Shown in pieces: positions 12,402 to 24,800 of a stretch of 64,000 bases of DNA. The stretch covers positions 1-64,000 of the forward strand of contig JADNRY010000107.1 in NCBI GenBank assembly GCA_015501585.1. Direction: 5' to 3'. Each line of letters opens with the position of its first letter. The stretch's first letter is position 1. A model generated the notes under the pieces. The model saw only the letters and a list, made by a program, of their open reading frames with translations. It made no database searches and was not told the origin of the DNA. A program made the translations under genes and the position numbers. Source of the DNA: Rhodocollybia butyracea. Lineage: Eukaryota > Basidiomycota > Agaricomycetes > Agaricales > Omphalotaceae.

Positions 12402-14067
12402 TCAGTCTCGGAGTGTGACTCCAGCCATTTGTATAACTATCACCATCCCACTGTGCTCGAGAGGCCCCAGCAACCTATAGAAACCTGCAGCCTCTTCTGT
12501 TTCTGGACGATTCCGGAATGTCATGGTTAACACTCTCAAACAATCCACTTTGAATGCAGATGTCCCCACAGTATTAAGCTTGGTGGGCCACCATCGGGAC
12601 CGGACCATATCCACCACTGAAAGGTCTTTAAAGGTTGTTGCCGCAACGTTTAGCAACCTTAAGGAACGCAGTCGTGGAATCATAGGCGCTGTCTGCCGAC
12701 GAAGAGAGCTGGTGCAGGAGCCATGAAGGCTCTCTATGAAATCGGGTGATACGGGGCTGCATTCTGGGGAAATACCGGAATCGTCGACGGTGAGATCTTG
12801 AAGAGTGGGGAAATGTACAAGAATATAAACGAGGTCGCCATCGGAGATGGATAGTCGGTGAATCGAGAATGTCGTTAGTCGGAAAGATGACCGTTGCACA
12901 AACCCAAGGAAAGGTTCCAAGTTAGACCAGGACGTGTCACTTTTACCATAATCGGTTTCAGTTTTCTTCAAATGCAGCACCTTCAATGAAGGAAGCCTGA
13001 GGATATGGAATACTGAGTCTTCAGAATGATAGTGCCAATCATCCACGCCATGCCGTATGGTCAGGATTTCCAACTTGGAAGGGTCGGCGATCATCATGGA
13101 ACCTTCAGGAAAGCAGCCATAAACCGAAAATTCTGGAAGACCCAAGGAAAAAAGGTTGGGGCATTTATCGGATAAGTTATCAGGGCAATGCGAAACAAGT
13201 CCGCAGTCTAGGTGAGACAACTGCAAAAAATCGGATCTCTGAGGAAAGGATATTTCACTCCCCAGGCTCAGCACTTGAAGATTTGGCATCAATGGAGGGA
13301 GTTCCCAAGGCTCCGCCATTGCGGGAATGCGTAATTGACGTAGAATTGGGAATGAAGGTGGCGGAATATCCTCACACCGCAGAAACATACCCAATGTGAA
13401 ACTTTCAGGACCATAGTAGGACAGATATTGCCAGCGGGCCGTCTGCCCAAAAAGTTGCTTCAACAGTGGGTGAATTATATTGTCGAACACATTAGGCTCA
13501 TCTTCTACCTCGACCCTGACCGTCATTGGATATTGTTGGGACCGATTGAGGAAATTAGAGAGCGGAAAGAATATTTCCGTATCCTCGTTTTCCCAACTGG
13601 CATGCTTCTTCCAATATACCGATATTCGAGACCATATCACAGGCATGGAGAGCGCGGTTCTCCGCCAGCGTGAGCAGACCGAGCTAATGACCATCGCGGG
13701 TTTGGTCCTGAGAGCCTGAGAGGTAGACAGGGGCAGTCTGCTTTTGAGATCAACGATCCGAAAGCTGTTCGTGTCGCAGAAAACATCGAAGATTTGTTGT
13801 AAAATCTCATCGGGTAGTTTTTCGAATTGGTGAATTTAGCGACCGTAGTTGAAACGCATACTGCTTCAACTGTTCTTTGTCTTGTCGAAGCCGGCAAATT
13901 TCCGCATCGTAGTCCTCAAGGTCCTGTTCGATGTCTAGGAGAACCGAGGCGACTTCATTTGGTTGGGCAGAAGCAGGGCCGGATTCTGTACGCAATTTGT
14001 GGTGTAGTCCGGGAGAATCCACAACTACGCGAGGAATGAACGCGTTGCCAGAAGAATAAAGAGCCAT
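12402..14067 (-). pseudogene. F-box / leucine-rich protein, copy 3, single-base frameshift
   Basis: Starts at the ATG at 14067 (MALYSSGNAF), with the coiled coil LLDIEQDLEDYDAEICRLR and then SLNSPIRK. The frame breaks inside the F-box, in a run of five T on the plus strand (13818-13822). One base fewer would give RKLPDEILQQIF in the frame of the remaining 430 codons (MVISSVCSRWRRTALSMPVIWSRI and on to MAGVTLRD). Everything else is open. The product as written would end at 'RKTTR' before the F-box is complete, so this is probably a pseudogene, unless the base is a homopolymer sequencing error. Confidence 0.78.
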
Positions 14068-14069
14068 GA

Positions 14070-14760
14070 TAGTATCACTGATAGCACAAGCGCGTTCAGC
14101 GTCTATATGTCTAGCTCCTATTTTTGTCAACGGCGAAAACACTGCCGAGGTCTTTTCGTTGGCTTAATCATTGAGCGGGCCAGGTAAGTAGCCTTCTACA
14201 GCAGTACGTTCCTATCTCCTAGGTCGAAAGTGAAACGCACATCTTGATCGTACTACTAGTGGCCGCACACCAGCCCGCATTCAAGTGATTCCAGTGGCGA
14301 TTCCTGGCGAAAACTAGATTAATTAATTAGTTCAAAAGGGAAAGAGTGAAGAAAAAAAGAGAGAAGAAGATCGGAGGGAGTTTCATAGCCTGAGTAGCTT
14401 CAAGTTGGAGGAAGTACCCCAAATTAAGTTGCGGGCAAAAAAAACTACCGCTGTCTCTCTTCGCTGCACTACGAACAAAGATCAAAAATTTCTATCTCCG
14501 AAATCCATTTCTGCCGCCAATGTAGCCAACACTATGTGACCAACTATCTCCCAGATAACGTCCAAACAAATATGTCCAAAGATGGATTTATTTTAAGCGC
14601 TTCTACCATTTTTGCGGCATCTCTTGTCCATCGCACAGCTCTTGTTCAACTCAAAATAGGTACCTTGGCATATGGTCGTGACTATACAGTATAGTAGTAG
14701 CCGTGATATTGCATCAAAACTACAGGTTAACTGGTACTATTGTCCGCAGGTTGGGTAGAT
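14070..14760. other. Intergenic, no feature seen
   Basis: AT-rich spacer with a purine-rich stretch near 14340-14375 and an A-run near 14438. I see no gene, repeat-block landmark or RNA gene. It would hold the 5' flank of F-box copy 3 and the 3' flank of the membrane-protein gene. Confidence 0.4.
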
Positions 14761-14763
14761 TGA

Positions 14764-16217
14764 TTACGTGCGACTGTTTGCAAAGGCACTGTTTGTTCGA
14801 CGACTGACAGTTTCAACTTGACCATTAGCAACATGATAGTGAAACATAGGCCCTAAACAACGATCAGATACATCGAAGACTGCAATGTAACAGTGGGAGA
14901 GAAATAGATGTACCACAATCAGCGGAATGAGAAATATCAGCCACGTTTGGACTGAGCCAAGAGTGGCTGAAATATGACCCAAACTTCCCAAATTAGAACC
15001 AGGTATAGTTGTTACCAAGTAGAGTACCTGATTGTAGATTTAATTGACTATATGTATTATACATATCAGAGTGTGCTTACCTGAACTGCACAGAATACAA
15101 CCCCAGATTCAATCCAAAACAGTAATACTTGTTGGGATTTTGTTAGCCTATTATGCTTAGGATTCATGGCTTTCGTTGCTCTTCTATAGATCCTGAAAGG
15201 CTTTGGTTTAATATGCCACCGGACAGACTAGTAATTCATGCATACTTACCAAACTTTAATACCAATGAGAGCAGTACTACAGATATTGACAGTGAGACTA
15301 AAGATCATTCCTACAGTGTCTGTTTTGCAACATTGAGGCTAGAACAAGATCGGCCGAGTTCACTGGTCGAAGTACAACCCCTTTGAACATTGATACTGCA
15401 TAGAAACATTGAAGAACTAGGCCATGAAACGGTGCCATGAGGCGTAGTAAATTGATAGTAAAATGATTAGCGGGCCGGTCAACTTGTACATCTGAGGAAT
15501 AGTCACATACAAGCATTTTGTTGTCATTAGAATGATGAGAATAGCTTTAGCATATCCCGCCAAGGGCCATATGATACAAGCTCTCCAAGAAACAAGAAAG
15601 TCACCAACTACAATCATCATTGGTAAGGGTAAAAATGGAATATTCATCCAAACCCCATATTGTATGATACCAAATGGCTGGAGTAGTTGCGGTACCACCG
15701 ACACCTGGGCAAGCAGCTTCTGCAGCGGCGCAATGACATTTAAAGTCAGGGCTGCTGTTGAAATGCATATGCAGGTTATTAATACCAGGTGTCCATGACT
15801 GGATTTATTGTCTTTGTTCCTATGTTTCGCTAAATTGAGCAGTGGTACTATACTCAACAAGTGAGCTCACAGAATGAGAAATCCAGTTACAATTGCTGAA
15901 GAGATAAAAAGACCTGTTATATATTACTTAATTCCTATGGTCTGCATGTAAGTACTTTCAAAAGGGATCTCACCGAAAAGTACAGAATTTAGAATGAGCT
16001 GTGTTAAACCCTCATAATAGAGTACGCCCCACTCCACCAACGGAGCGCTATTGATAATTGTGTTGGATGGATAGGCCACAGAGTCCGAATAAAAACAAGC
16101 AACTCCGCCCTTTATCTCTGAAGACATAGAGCTACTGATAAATGTGTAGGTTGGATGGACCAGAGAAGCACAAAAGAATCTGCCCTCTTGATCTTCAAAT
16201 AGAGTGTTGTTTGTCAT
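14764..16217 (-). CDS. Seven-helix integral membrane protein of basidiomycete type
   Basis: Multi-exon gene. Exon 1 starts at the ATG at 16217 (MTNNTLFEDQ) and contains the loop and first helix (ILNSVLFG). The next exons give a second helix (SSAIVTGFLIL), a third (LVLITCICISTAAL), and the typical motif LPMMIVVGDFLVSWRACIIW. Then come GMIFSLTVNICSTALIGIKVW, VLLFWIESGVVFCAVQVLYLV, and a last hydrophobic stretch VQTWLIFLIPLIVVHLFL before a short tail at 14764. Two introns are clear: 15249-15193 and 15080-15028 (both GTAAG...CAG). The join between about 15515 and 15320 is not resolved and could hide a defect. The '(G)D..VSWRACI.W' and 'ESG.V' patterns recur in agaricomycete seven-helix proteins of unknown function; a receptor role is only a guess. 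Confidence 0.6.
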
Positions 16218-16224
16218 GTGCAAG

Positions 16225-17000
16225 TCACGTGAGATGAATATTCTAGAAACGAAGATGGAATGAAATCAGGGTAGGGGCAGAACTAGTATGCAACTTCTTA
16301 TAAGGACTGTGTCTCCAGTCAGATTTTGATCAACAGTAGATCAGCAGATTCCAACACTGAAACAATGATCATAATTGCTCGGCATGATACATCATTCAAA
16401 ATAGTAACAGGGAACACTGTGTACAAACAAGAAAAGAAAGTTGACTCAATTCAGGGACTTCGAGGGAGGAAGACCGGCAAAGCGCGAGGGCCACTTCCAC
16501 GGCGCAGGGCGTAAATAATTTGCCCCGGATAAGGCCCCTCTGACCTTAGGTCCTTATATCCTCAAAGTATAACTCCACATTGCATACAGCCAGCGGCTTG
16601 TTCTAACTGTCCGTTGAAGGTACTGGTCGTACTGCCAGATCTACGTAAGATTTGCGTAAGATACGTATCTGTGCACTATGTATCACAGCGATAGCGCTGG
16701 GCCGCGGCCTTTCTGAGGCGCAACAAGAAAGCTTTGAGGTGCTTATTTGTCAGAGAGAGTTGGCTGAGCATATTATACTCCACGAGATTGACCATCGGGC
16801 CAGGCGAGAGTAGCTTGTTGAAGGGAAAATGTAATTGACTCAAGAAGCGGCCAATGATTGCTCGCCAATAAATAGCCGCGGTCGCTAATAATCGCTCTGA
16901 CTCTCAGAAATACTGATGTGAGTTCATTCTTGTCTACATAGATACATCTAGTACTACTTATCACCCTGGTCAGGCATTGCCGCGTGACGGTCTTGTGACC
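16225..17000. other. Intergenic, no feature seen
   Basis: Holds the 5' flank of the membrane-protein gene and the approach to the tandem array. An open frame on the minus strand (16773-17264) runs into array repeat sequence and has no family signal, so it is not called. Confidence 0.35.
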
Positions 17001-19196
17001 GTGGTTGACCGTTCCTCCGGGCTGGAAGTTGCTTGGCGCTAATAACTCTTTTTTCTTCCCAATTTCTTCCACCAAAATGCACATCACGGATTCCAGAGCT
17101 CTCGACTCAAGTGAAATGAAGTGAAATCGACTGTGCACCCTTTCATGCGTTAACATATCGTGACTGACGTGGAATCTAAAGCTTAAAGGGCGATGATACT
17201 CTCTGCCTATTACTACCATCACCGGCCCAGTTAGCTGGTTTTTGACATATATAAGTATTTTCATCGGAATTGGTGAGTACGAGTACGAGTGGCAATCTCC
17301 CTTCTTAGTTCTGACTTGCGATTGGTTACAGGAAATGGCTGCTTTCGTCTAACAACGATCTATGTCATATGCAACCACTTGAAAGTGGATCGCAACATTC
17401 ATCTATCCTGTTATGCTATCTCGTGTCTCATACTGCTGCTCCTGGTACTCCGACTCAACCGATATTCTAGTGCTTGCTCACATTGAACGCTATTTGCAGA
17501 TTGCGTCTCTGGATGCTCCAAACCTCAATTCAAATTTTGGCTCGCAGCTTTGAGCCATTTGGCGGCAATTTTTCAGCCATATTGAACAGAGGGAGGTCGA
17601 GGTCGATATATGATAAATTATTGGGATTAAGAACAAGTGGAAGTGGAACGAATGAGTGCAGTGGAAAGTGAGTTTTATCTTCAAAGTGGCGAGTTGAAAT
17701 GAGCTGACTCCTCTTTCCCTTACCTCTTTCAGTTTTCAGCATTTGCGCTAGTCCCTCTCGCTCGAATCTTCAAAACAAAGCCGGACCTCATAGCCAAATC
17801 CCTCAAATTCCAGGTAACCTTGCCGCAATGATTACCCATGAAATGAACCTCGTTACTGTCCTAGATTAAGACGTGCGGTGATTATTACTTCGATGATGGA
17901 AAGCACCCCGCATCGTGGAATGGCAAGTTTTTTTGGGCGAGAGGTGGTTTACTATTCAAGAGGCAGTATCCCGATATCCATCCTTGACAATATTATTGTC
18001 GACGACTCGGTAACTTTGTATCATAAAAACCGCTGGGCAATATCGAATTTTTTTTTTCACGGTTTCGTACGAATGCCATCCACTTCATACGCTTCATATG
18101 CGGCCCATAATGTGCGCTTGCACTTACATCATGGATCTTGCATCTCCCGTCTTTCTCACCAGACCGTTCTTAACCTCCGTCTTCTGCGCCAAGCTGTTCT
18201 AGGTCCTCTGGAATCAAATGGTTATCGAGTTTACTCATTGCGCTAAGGTGACTCGGTCACTCTAGCGTTGTACACAACAACCAGCAGTTGACGCGTTGAC
18301 GCGTTGAGGTTGTAGTTTCTCCAGGTTGTATCACATTGCAGGAACACCTTCATATCCAGCATTATTTCCTCTCTTCCTCTTCCCTCTTCCCCTGGATCTC
18401 GCCTTGCTGTTTTTGTTTGTTCCACTTTCAACGTTGGATCTACCCCAGATACACGTTGAATACACATTGGAGACAGTTCATTTGTCCCGCTTTTAACGTT
18501 GGATATGCCAGATACACATGTTGAATACACGTTGGAGACGCAGCTTCATGAATCGATTAATTTGTTTCTCTGAACCTGCACGCGTAATTATGTGACTATA
18601 TATGGCTTGTTCTCTGTCCTCCTGGTCCTTCAGCTTCTTGTCTACCGAATCAACCGTGTCTACCCAAGCTCACCTTCCTCACCTCTCGTTGATGGCTACT
18701 TCTCGAACATCAGTCGAAGACACTCACCAAGACTTGTTTCATTACGGAGAGTCAGAAATCCATTGCGAGGGAACCATTCGGCCGGAGGACTCAGATGAGC
18801 AGACGGCGTTGTTGATGTTCTTTTCATGAACAAAGTCCGATTCAACAGGAATTGTCGCCAACAGGGAAGAACATTTCGAATGACAGACGTTTACTGATTA
18901 TTGAAATTATATCTCCAGCGATTCGTGGTATTCGCGAGGCGAGGCTTGACCGGTGACCGGTGACCATGAGATCCCTCGAGGCTCGACAGATGAACCGAAC
19001 ACACAACGACAACAAACTTAGATCTAAGAGCGTCTGCTGATGATTATCAGAATTATACTCCAGTGAGGCTTTACGTTTGACGCCTTGACCACGAGGATCC
19101 CTCAAGGCATGATAATAAAAGTCGTGCTCTTTTCCAAGTTGGTTATCATCGATAATTAGCCGGAAAAAACCAACAACGCATTGGAACCAAGCATCT

Positions 19197-21019
19197 ATGG
19201 ACAACGCGCGCAATTTTATCTCTACTGTTTGGAATCTGAAGAGTAATTTTATCTCTAGTGTTTGGGATCTGAAGAGTATAGAATTCGGAGTGGGGCAGGA
19301 TAGAAAAAGTTACAGAATTGTCACGGAGAATCACAACGGACCTTGTTCTTTCATCGCTATTTGTAAGCGGCCAGTTACTGCTTGTAATTCTGGAGACTGA
19401 GATTATGACAACACAGGCAATATCCTCATACTTCGTGGCAAGATGAAGATTCCAGCTCGACGCACATCTGTCTCATACGAATACCTCTCGCAGCTTGTGG
19501 TCAAATACGCGCGCTCCCTTAACACATGCGATTATTCGACCATGAGTATTGAGCTCGAAGAAATGCCTAAGGCAGAGGGTAAGCATTTAAACCGAACACC
19601 GTATTTCAGTTTTTCTAACCAGAACCAAAGACATTGTAGAGTTAAATCCAGTGTTCACTGAATCCAAGTCATTTGGAGGTCCCTTTGACATTACTTTCTT
19701 GCTGGGTCCACTGGGAAGTGAACTAGTTCATGGATGGCTTGTCGATCCAGAAAGCCCCGAGGCAGAAACTGTATCCGAGGTGGAGGATCATGACAGTGCG
19801 GTTAGCCTGATAGCTAAAGCACTCATCAACTCTGGGAAGCCATCTGAGGAAAGAACCAAAGCCGGTATGTTTCAACCACTTTTTGTTGATATGTTTTTCC
19901 TTACCTCCGGCTAGCTGATACCATGAGAAAATTCTTCCACGACACCCAATCTCAGCTAACACGTTATGGTATTTCTCAACTTGCGTCCACTACCGAACCC
20001 GGTGCGCTCATGGTGCTCTACCGTAACTTCCATTTATCAGTCCTCTATAAACGCGATGCATTGGACGATCCAGGTTTATATTCCCTTGTCACCGATCAGT
20101 GCTTATCGAATGAACCTTCTGTCGTTTGGGAACGAGTAGAAGATCTCAACGGAGGAGGCTCGCCGACCTTTGTTGATTCTCGCTTTATCAAATCAAGCGC
20201 TGCTGTTGAGTACGTGGTGACCCATGTCTTCCTTGGAGTGTTTGACGACTCCGATTCTTTTCATGTAGCATGCAACGCATTCGTTCAGAGCAACAACTTC
20301 GATCAGAGGAACTTCAATCTGAGATTCTTCGAGCGGAAATAGACTTTCAACGGGGGGAACAAGCAAAGGAGGATCTTCGAGCAGAGGGACGGCGAAGTGC
20401 GGAAAAAGAATGTCTAGCGGAGATTTGGGAGTGGCTACAAAAGAGGAAAGAATATCGGGCGACTCGAGCAAAGCAGCACGATAGGCGTGCTAAACAGGTG
20501 CAGGCCCCCTTTGATCGCGCTGAACTTGAAATGGAGGGAATACAAGTAGAGCGCTCCCGACAAGAATTCGACCGCACGTCCTATTGCATCGAGTTTCACG
20601 CTAATTCTGGGTCGAGGCGACAATCAAGGCACGCAGAGGCCTACAGTTGGACAGCACACCAACTAACGGAGTACTTCGATGGGACTACACTTGACATGGA
20701 GGACCGTGACATAACAGTATTACGACGAGTTCGCGAATTCCAATTCACAGCAGGCGCGTTTCATGCTCGGCCTAGGCTGAGCCAACGGTGGAGACCACAA
20801 GCGACAGTACAATCAAAAAATATACCGACTACCCCAGATATCCAGAGCCAACGGCAGAGACCGCAAGTGACGCAACCAAACGTGAATGGTTGGGTTTCGG
20901 AGGATAGGATAGTGCTAGGAGTGGGTCGGAGTGCGCTGGGATGGTTCGTTCCGTGTTGCTTGGTATGTATGTATGCGCACTATTTATTGAAATTTGTTTT
21001 ACCAAAAGCATTTGTCTGA
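19197..21019 (+). CDS. MINDY-type deubiquitinase, copy A
   Basis: Five-exon model: 19197-19362, 19417-19578, 19631-19864, 19915-20209, 20269-21019, giving about 535 aa with no stop. MINDY enzymes are cysteine proteases that trim Lys48-linked ubiquitin chains. Family landmarks in order: the Cys box TENHNGPCSFIAICNIL with Cys50, where a 54-nt intron splits the CNIL codon; SVSYEYLSQLV; NPVFTESKSF; HGWLVDPESPEAE at 143-155; SQLTRYGISQLAS; YRNFHLSVLYK with the presumed catalytic His227; LYSLVTDQ; VVWERVEDLNGGG; and TFVDSRF. The position of the oxyanion-hole Gln six residues before Cys50 is Glu44. A charged coiled coil (about 287-380) follows, then a Gln/Arg/Pro-rich stretch and a hydrophobic end (GWFVPCCLVCMYAHYLL) that could be a membrane tail. 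The N-terminus has an 11-residue repeat. Every splice junction keeps frame. The ATG at 19197 is the first one in frame. Confidence 0.82.
19212..19277 (+). repeat. 33-bp in-frame tandem duplication in MINDY copy A exon 1
   Basis: Two adjacent 33-bp units with two mismatches encode NFISTVWNLKS and NFISSVWDLKS, just before the catalytic Cys box. Copy C has the same doubling at 28880-28945; copy B has a single unit at 24244-24276. Confidence 0.9.
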
Positions 21020-21889
21020 ATATATCGTAAACTTTGAAGCGCCACATTTCGCGTTTCTTTCCATTGCTTCCGCCTATGCCCTCTTATCTGGTATCGTTGA
21101 ATTCTTGATACTGAGAACTCAATCAATATCTTCCAACATCAGCTGAAAGACAATGTCAATGGAGCCTCTCTCTTATAGGTATTAGGAACAAGGGACGTGA
21201 GGTGAAGGGGATTTGGGGGACTCAGATGAGCGGAGGATATTGCCGGCGTTTTGTTTGTGAGGGGAATCGTCGATCGAATGGATGGGAGTGTCCAGTGGCT
21301 TGGTCGGTTGCCTTTAAGATCCCCTTTTCATGCTTCAAGCTTCAAATCTGAGCGATTGGCACAAAGGAGCAGGAGTAGCGGGGGTGTCGGGATTGCATGT
21401 TGTTTGGAAATGGGGAAGTTGCGGTCGTTAGAGCGCTTCAGCGTTCCTCAAAGCCTATTCCATCCTCTCTAACATCCCTCACTCACTGTGTCTGGCGATT
21501 GCAGAGTTATCCTCACCAATATTTCCGGGTGGCGATCGCGGTATATGGGACCGGGAATACAAACCGCAGTTGTTTGAAGTCGAAGTAGTGAGATTGAGGT
21601 AAGGAGCGAGTGTTAACGTTAACTAGTAACTACTGATGCTACTCCCAGCAACTTCATGTCCGAGTCATTGATGTATGTACGGGTTAGATACATCTAGCGC
21701 TCCTCTTCCAGCTATCCCTGTCCCGTTCTTCTCTCTCAGTGCAACCGTAGCATATAATCCTTGTACAACTTTTGCGATACCACCTGCGTTATCTCCCTCT
21801 CTCGCACCCTATTCCACCAGTGTAGTATTACCCCCACCATTTCATTCTGTCGGCTACCATATACATACCATCATTCATTGGTCCTTCTA

Positions 21890-24800
21890 ATTTTGAACAA
21901 CTGGGCATTTGACGCCCGAAAGCTGCCTGGCGCTTAATATTTTTTTTTCTCTCTCCCACCCACCTCTCCCAGTTTTGCACCGAGTTCTTCCTCTGCCTGC
22001 CGTCATTCCAGATCTCTCGACTAATCTCAAGTCTAAAATGCAGTCAAATTGAGTGAGAGCCTGAGGAGAGGGACCCACAGGGCGACAATACACTTACCTG
22101 GCCTAACTAGTAGCTGTTTTGATTTACTGGGTATTTCTATCGGAATTGGTGAGTACGAATACGAGTGACATTCTCTCTTCTTATGATATCTCTGACTTGC
22201 GACTGGATCCAAGCAATGGCTGCTCTCGTTTAACAATGCTCCAACATATGCAACCACCGCGTGCTTGAAAGTCGATCGCGACGTTTATCTATCCTATGAT
22301 GATATCGCGTGTCTCATACAGTTGGTCCTGGTACTACGATCCAACCGGTCCGCGGTATTCCTAGTGCTCGCAGATATCGCACTGAACGTTATACGCGCTT
22401 GCGTATCTGGATATGCTCGGAACCTCAAGTCATCACTTCATCCACTCAGGTTCGACTCGCGGCTTGAGCTTGAGCGCTTGAGCCATTGTGTAGCCGGGTT
22501 CCTCAGAGGGACTTTGAGGTTGATATATGATAAATTACTGGGATTAAGAACGAGCCGACAGTGGTGGAAGTGGAACGAATGAGTCCAGTCGAAGGTGCCG
22601 GTGAGTTTTTAAACTTTATCTCTCAAGTGACGCTGAGCTGATTTGCTAGCTCTTAGCCTTGCCTTTTTCAGTTTCCAGTATCTGCACTAGTCCTTCTCGC
22701 TCAAGTCTTCAAAACGAAGCCAGGCGTCGTACAGTCAAATCGCTCCATTTCCATGGTAACAGATTATCGATTACCCTTGAATGAACCAGGTCATCTTTGG
22801 GGAAAGGACAAGCGGGGATCATTACTTCGACGGTGGAAAGCACTTCACGCTGTGGAAGCGCAGGTTTTTGGGCGACAGGAGGTCTACTTTTCAGGAAGCG
22901 ACATCCCGGTATCCCATTTACAGGCATTGTTGGTGCCTCAGTAACTCTGTCACGAAACTCGCTCGGCGATATCGAGCTTTTTTTTCAAGGTTTCTGTACG
23001 ATTGCCCTCCACATCATATGCACTTCACAACGTGCGCCTGCATCTATCGTTGACGTTGTGTCTCCCGTCTTTCTCATCAAACCATTCTTTGTCTCCGTCT
23101 TTTTCGCCAAGCTCTGAATCCGAAACGTCTCTCAACCCATAAACGTCCCCTCTATCTTTGAAGATATCCACCTATGCTGTTCTAGGTCCTCTGGAATCAA
23201 ATAACAGCAGCCCTATCGAGTTTATCTCTTTTCATTCACCTTCCCACGTTGCGCTAAGGTGACTCTGTCACTCTAGCATTGTACACGACAACCAGCAGTT
23301 GATGCCTTGAGGTTGTAGCTTGTCCAGGTTGTATTACATTGCAGGAACACCTGTGTACCCAGCGTGTACCCAGCGTCCTTTACCCTGCCTCCAGCGCCCT
23401 GTCTTTTCCTCTTCCCTTGAATCTCAGGCCTCAGCGCCTCAACCTTGCCGTGTTCGTTCGTTCTGCTTCCAAAGTTGGATATACCCCAGATACACTCTGA
23501 ATACACAAAGTTGGAGACTGTTCGTTTGTTCCGCTTCCAATATTGGATATACCGCAGATGCCAGATACACATGTTGAATACACGTTGGAGACCCAACACC
23601 ACGAATTGATTAATTCGTTCCTCTGAACCTGCACGCGTAATTATATGGCTATGTTATGTATGGCTTGTGCTCCGTCCTCCAGCTTCTGGTCCGCCCCGAG
23701 CTCGGCTTCCTCACCTCTCATTAATGGCCATTTCTCGAACATCAGTCGAAGACACTCACCAAGACTTGTTTCATTACGGAGAGTCAGAAATCCATTGCGA
23801 GGGAACCATTCGGCCGGAGGACTCAGATGAGCAGACAGCGTTGTTGATGTTCTTTTCATGAACAAAGTCCGATTCAACAGGAATTGTCGCCAACAGGGAA
23901 GAACATTTCGAATGACAGACGTTTACTGATTATTGAAATTATATCTCCAGCGATTCGTGGTATTCGCGAGGCGAGGCTTGACCGGTGACCGGTGACCATG
24001 AGATCCCTCGAGGCTCAACAGATGAACCGAACACACAACGACAACAAACTTAGATCTAAGAGCGTCTGCTGATGATTATCAGGATTATACTCCAGTGAGG
24101 CTTTACCTTTGACGCCTTGACCACGAGGATCCCTCAAGGCATGATAATAAAAGTCCTGCTCTTTTCCAAGTTGGTTATCATCGATAATTAGCCGGAAAAA
24201 ACCAACAACGCATTGGAACCAAGCATCTATGGACAACGCGCGCAATTTTATCTCTACTGTTTGGAATCTGAAGAGTATAGAATTCGGAGTGGGGCAGGAT
24301 AGAAAAAGTTACAGAATTGTCACGGAGAATCACAACGGACCTTGTTCTTTCATCGCTATTTGTAAGCGGCCAGTTACTGCTTGTAATTCTGGAGACTGAG
24401 ATTATGACAACACAGGCAATATCCTCATACTTCGTGGCAAGATGAAGATTCCAGCTCGACGCACATCTGTCTCATACAAATACCTCTCGCAGCTTGTGGT
24501 CAACCACTCGCGCTCCCTCAACGCATATAATGATTCGAGCAAAAGTATCGTGTCCGAAAGAATGCCTAAGACACAAGGTACGCATCAAAACCAAACTCCG
24601 TATTTCAGTTTTGCTAACCAGAACCAAAGACATTGTAGAGTTGAATCCAGTGTTCACTGAATCCAAGTCATTTGGAGGTCCCTTTGGCATTACTTTCTTG
24701 CTGGGTCAACTGGGAATCGAACTAGTTCATGGATGGCTTGTCGATCCAGAAAGCCCTGAAGCAGAAACTGTATCCGAGGTGAAGGATCATGACCGTGCGG

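Larger units (their letters stand above)
17003..21890 (+). repeat. Tandem array unit A (carries MINDY copy A)
   Basis: First of four head-to-tail units. Start landmark: a 'ttggcgcta/ttttttctt' element at 17030-17060, matched at about 21930, 26920 and 30826. The 5' half (17.0-18.9 kb) is apparently non-coding, with a conserved GTGAGT...TTTCAG-like segment near 17670-17733. A block landmark (tcaccaagacttgtttc) is at 18724 and is shared with the dispersed repeat. Next comes the MINDY gene, then a 3' part (21.05-21.89 kb) that again carries a dispersed-block landmark (TCCAACATCAGCTGAAAG at 21132). So the gene is bracketed by block sequence on both sides. Confidence 0.65.

Noticed and set aside
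16773..17264. 163-codon minus-strand open frame
   Set aside because: Its N-terminal part lies in array repeat DNA whose other copies do not keep the frame; no motif seen.
20193..20577. Minus-strand frames opposite MINDY exons 4-5
   Set aside because: Shadows of the coiled-coil coding strand; they recur with it in all copies.
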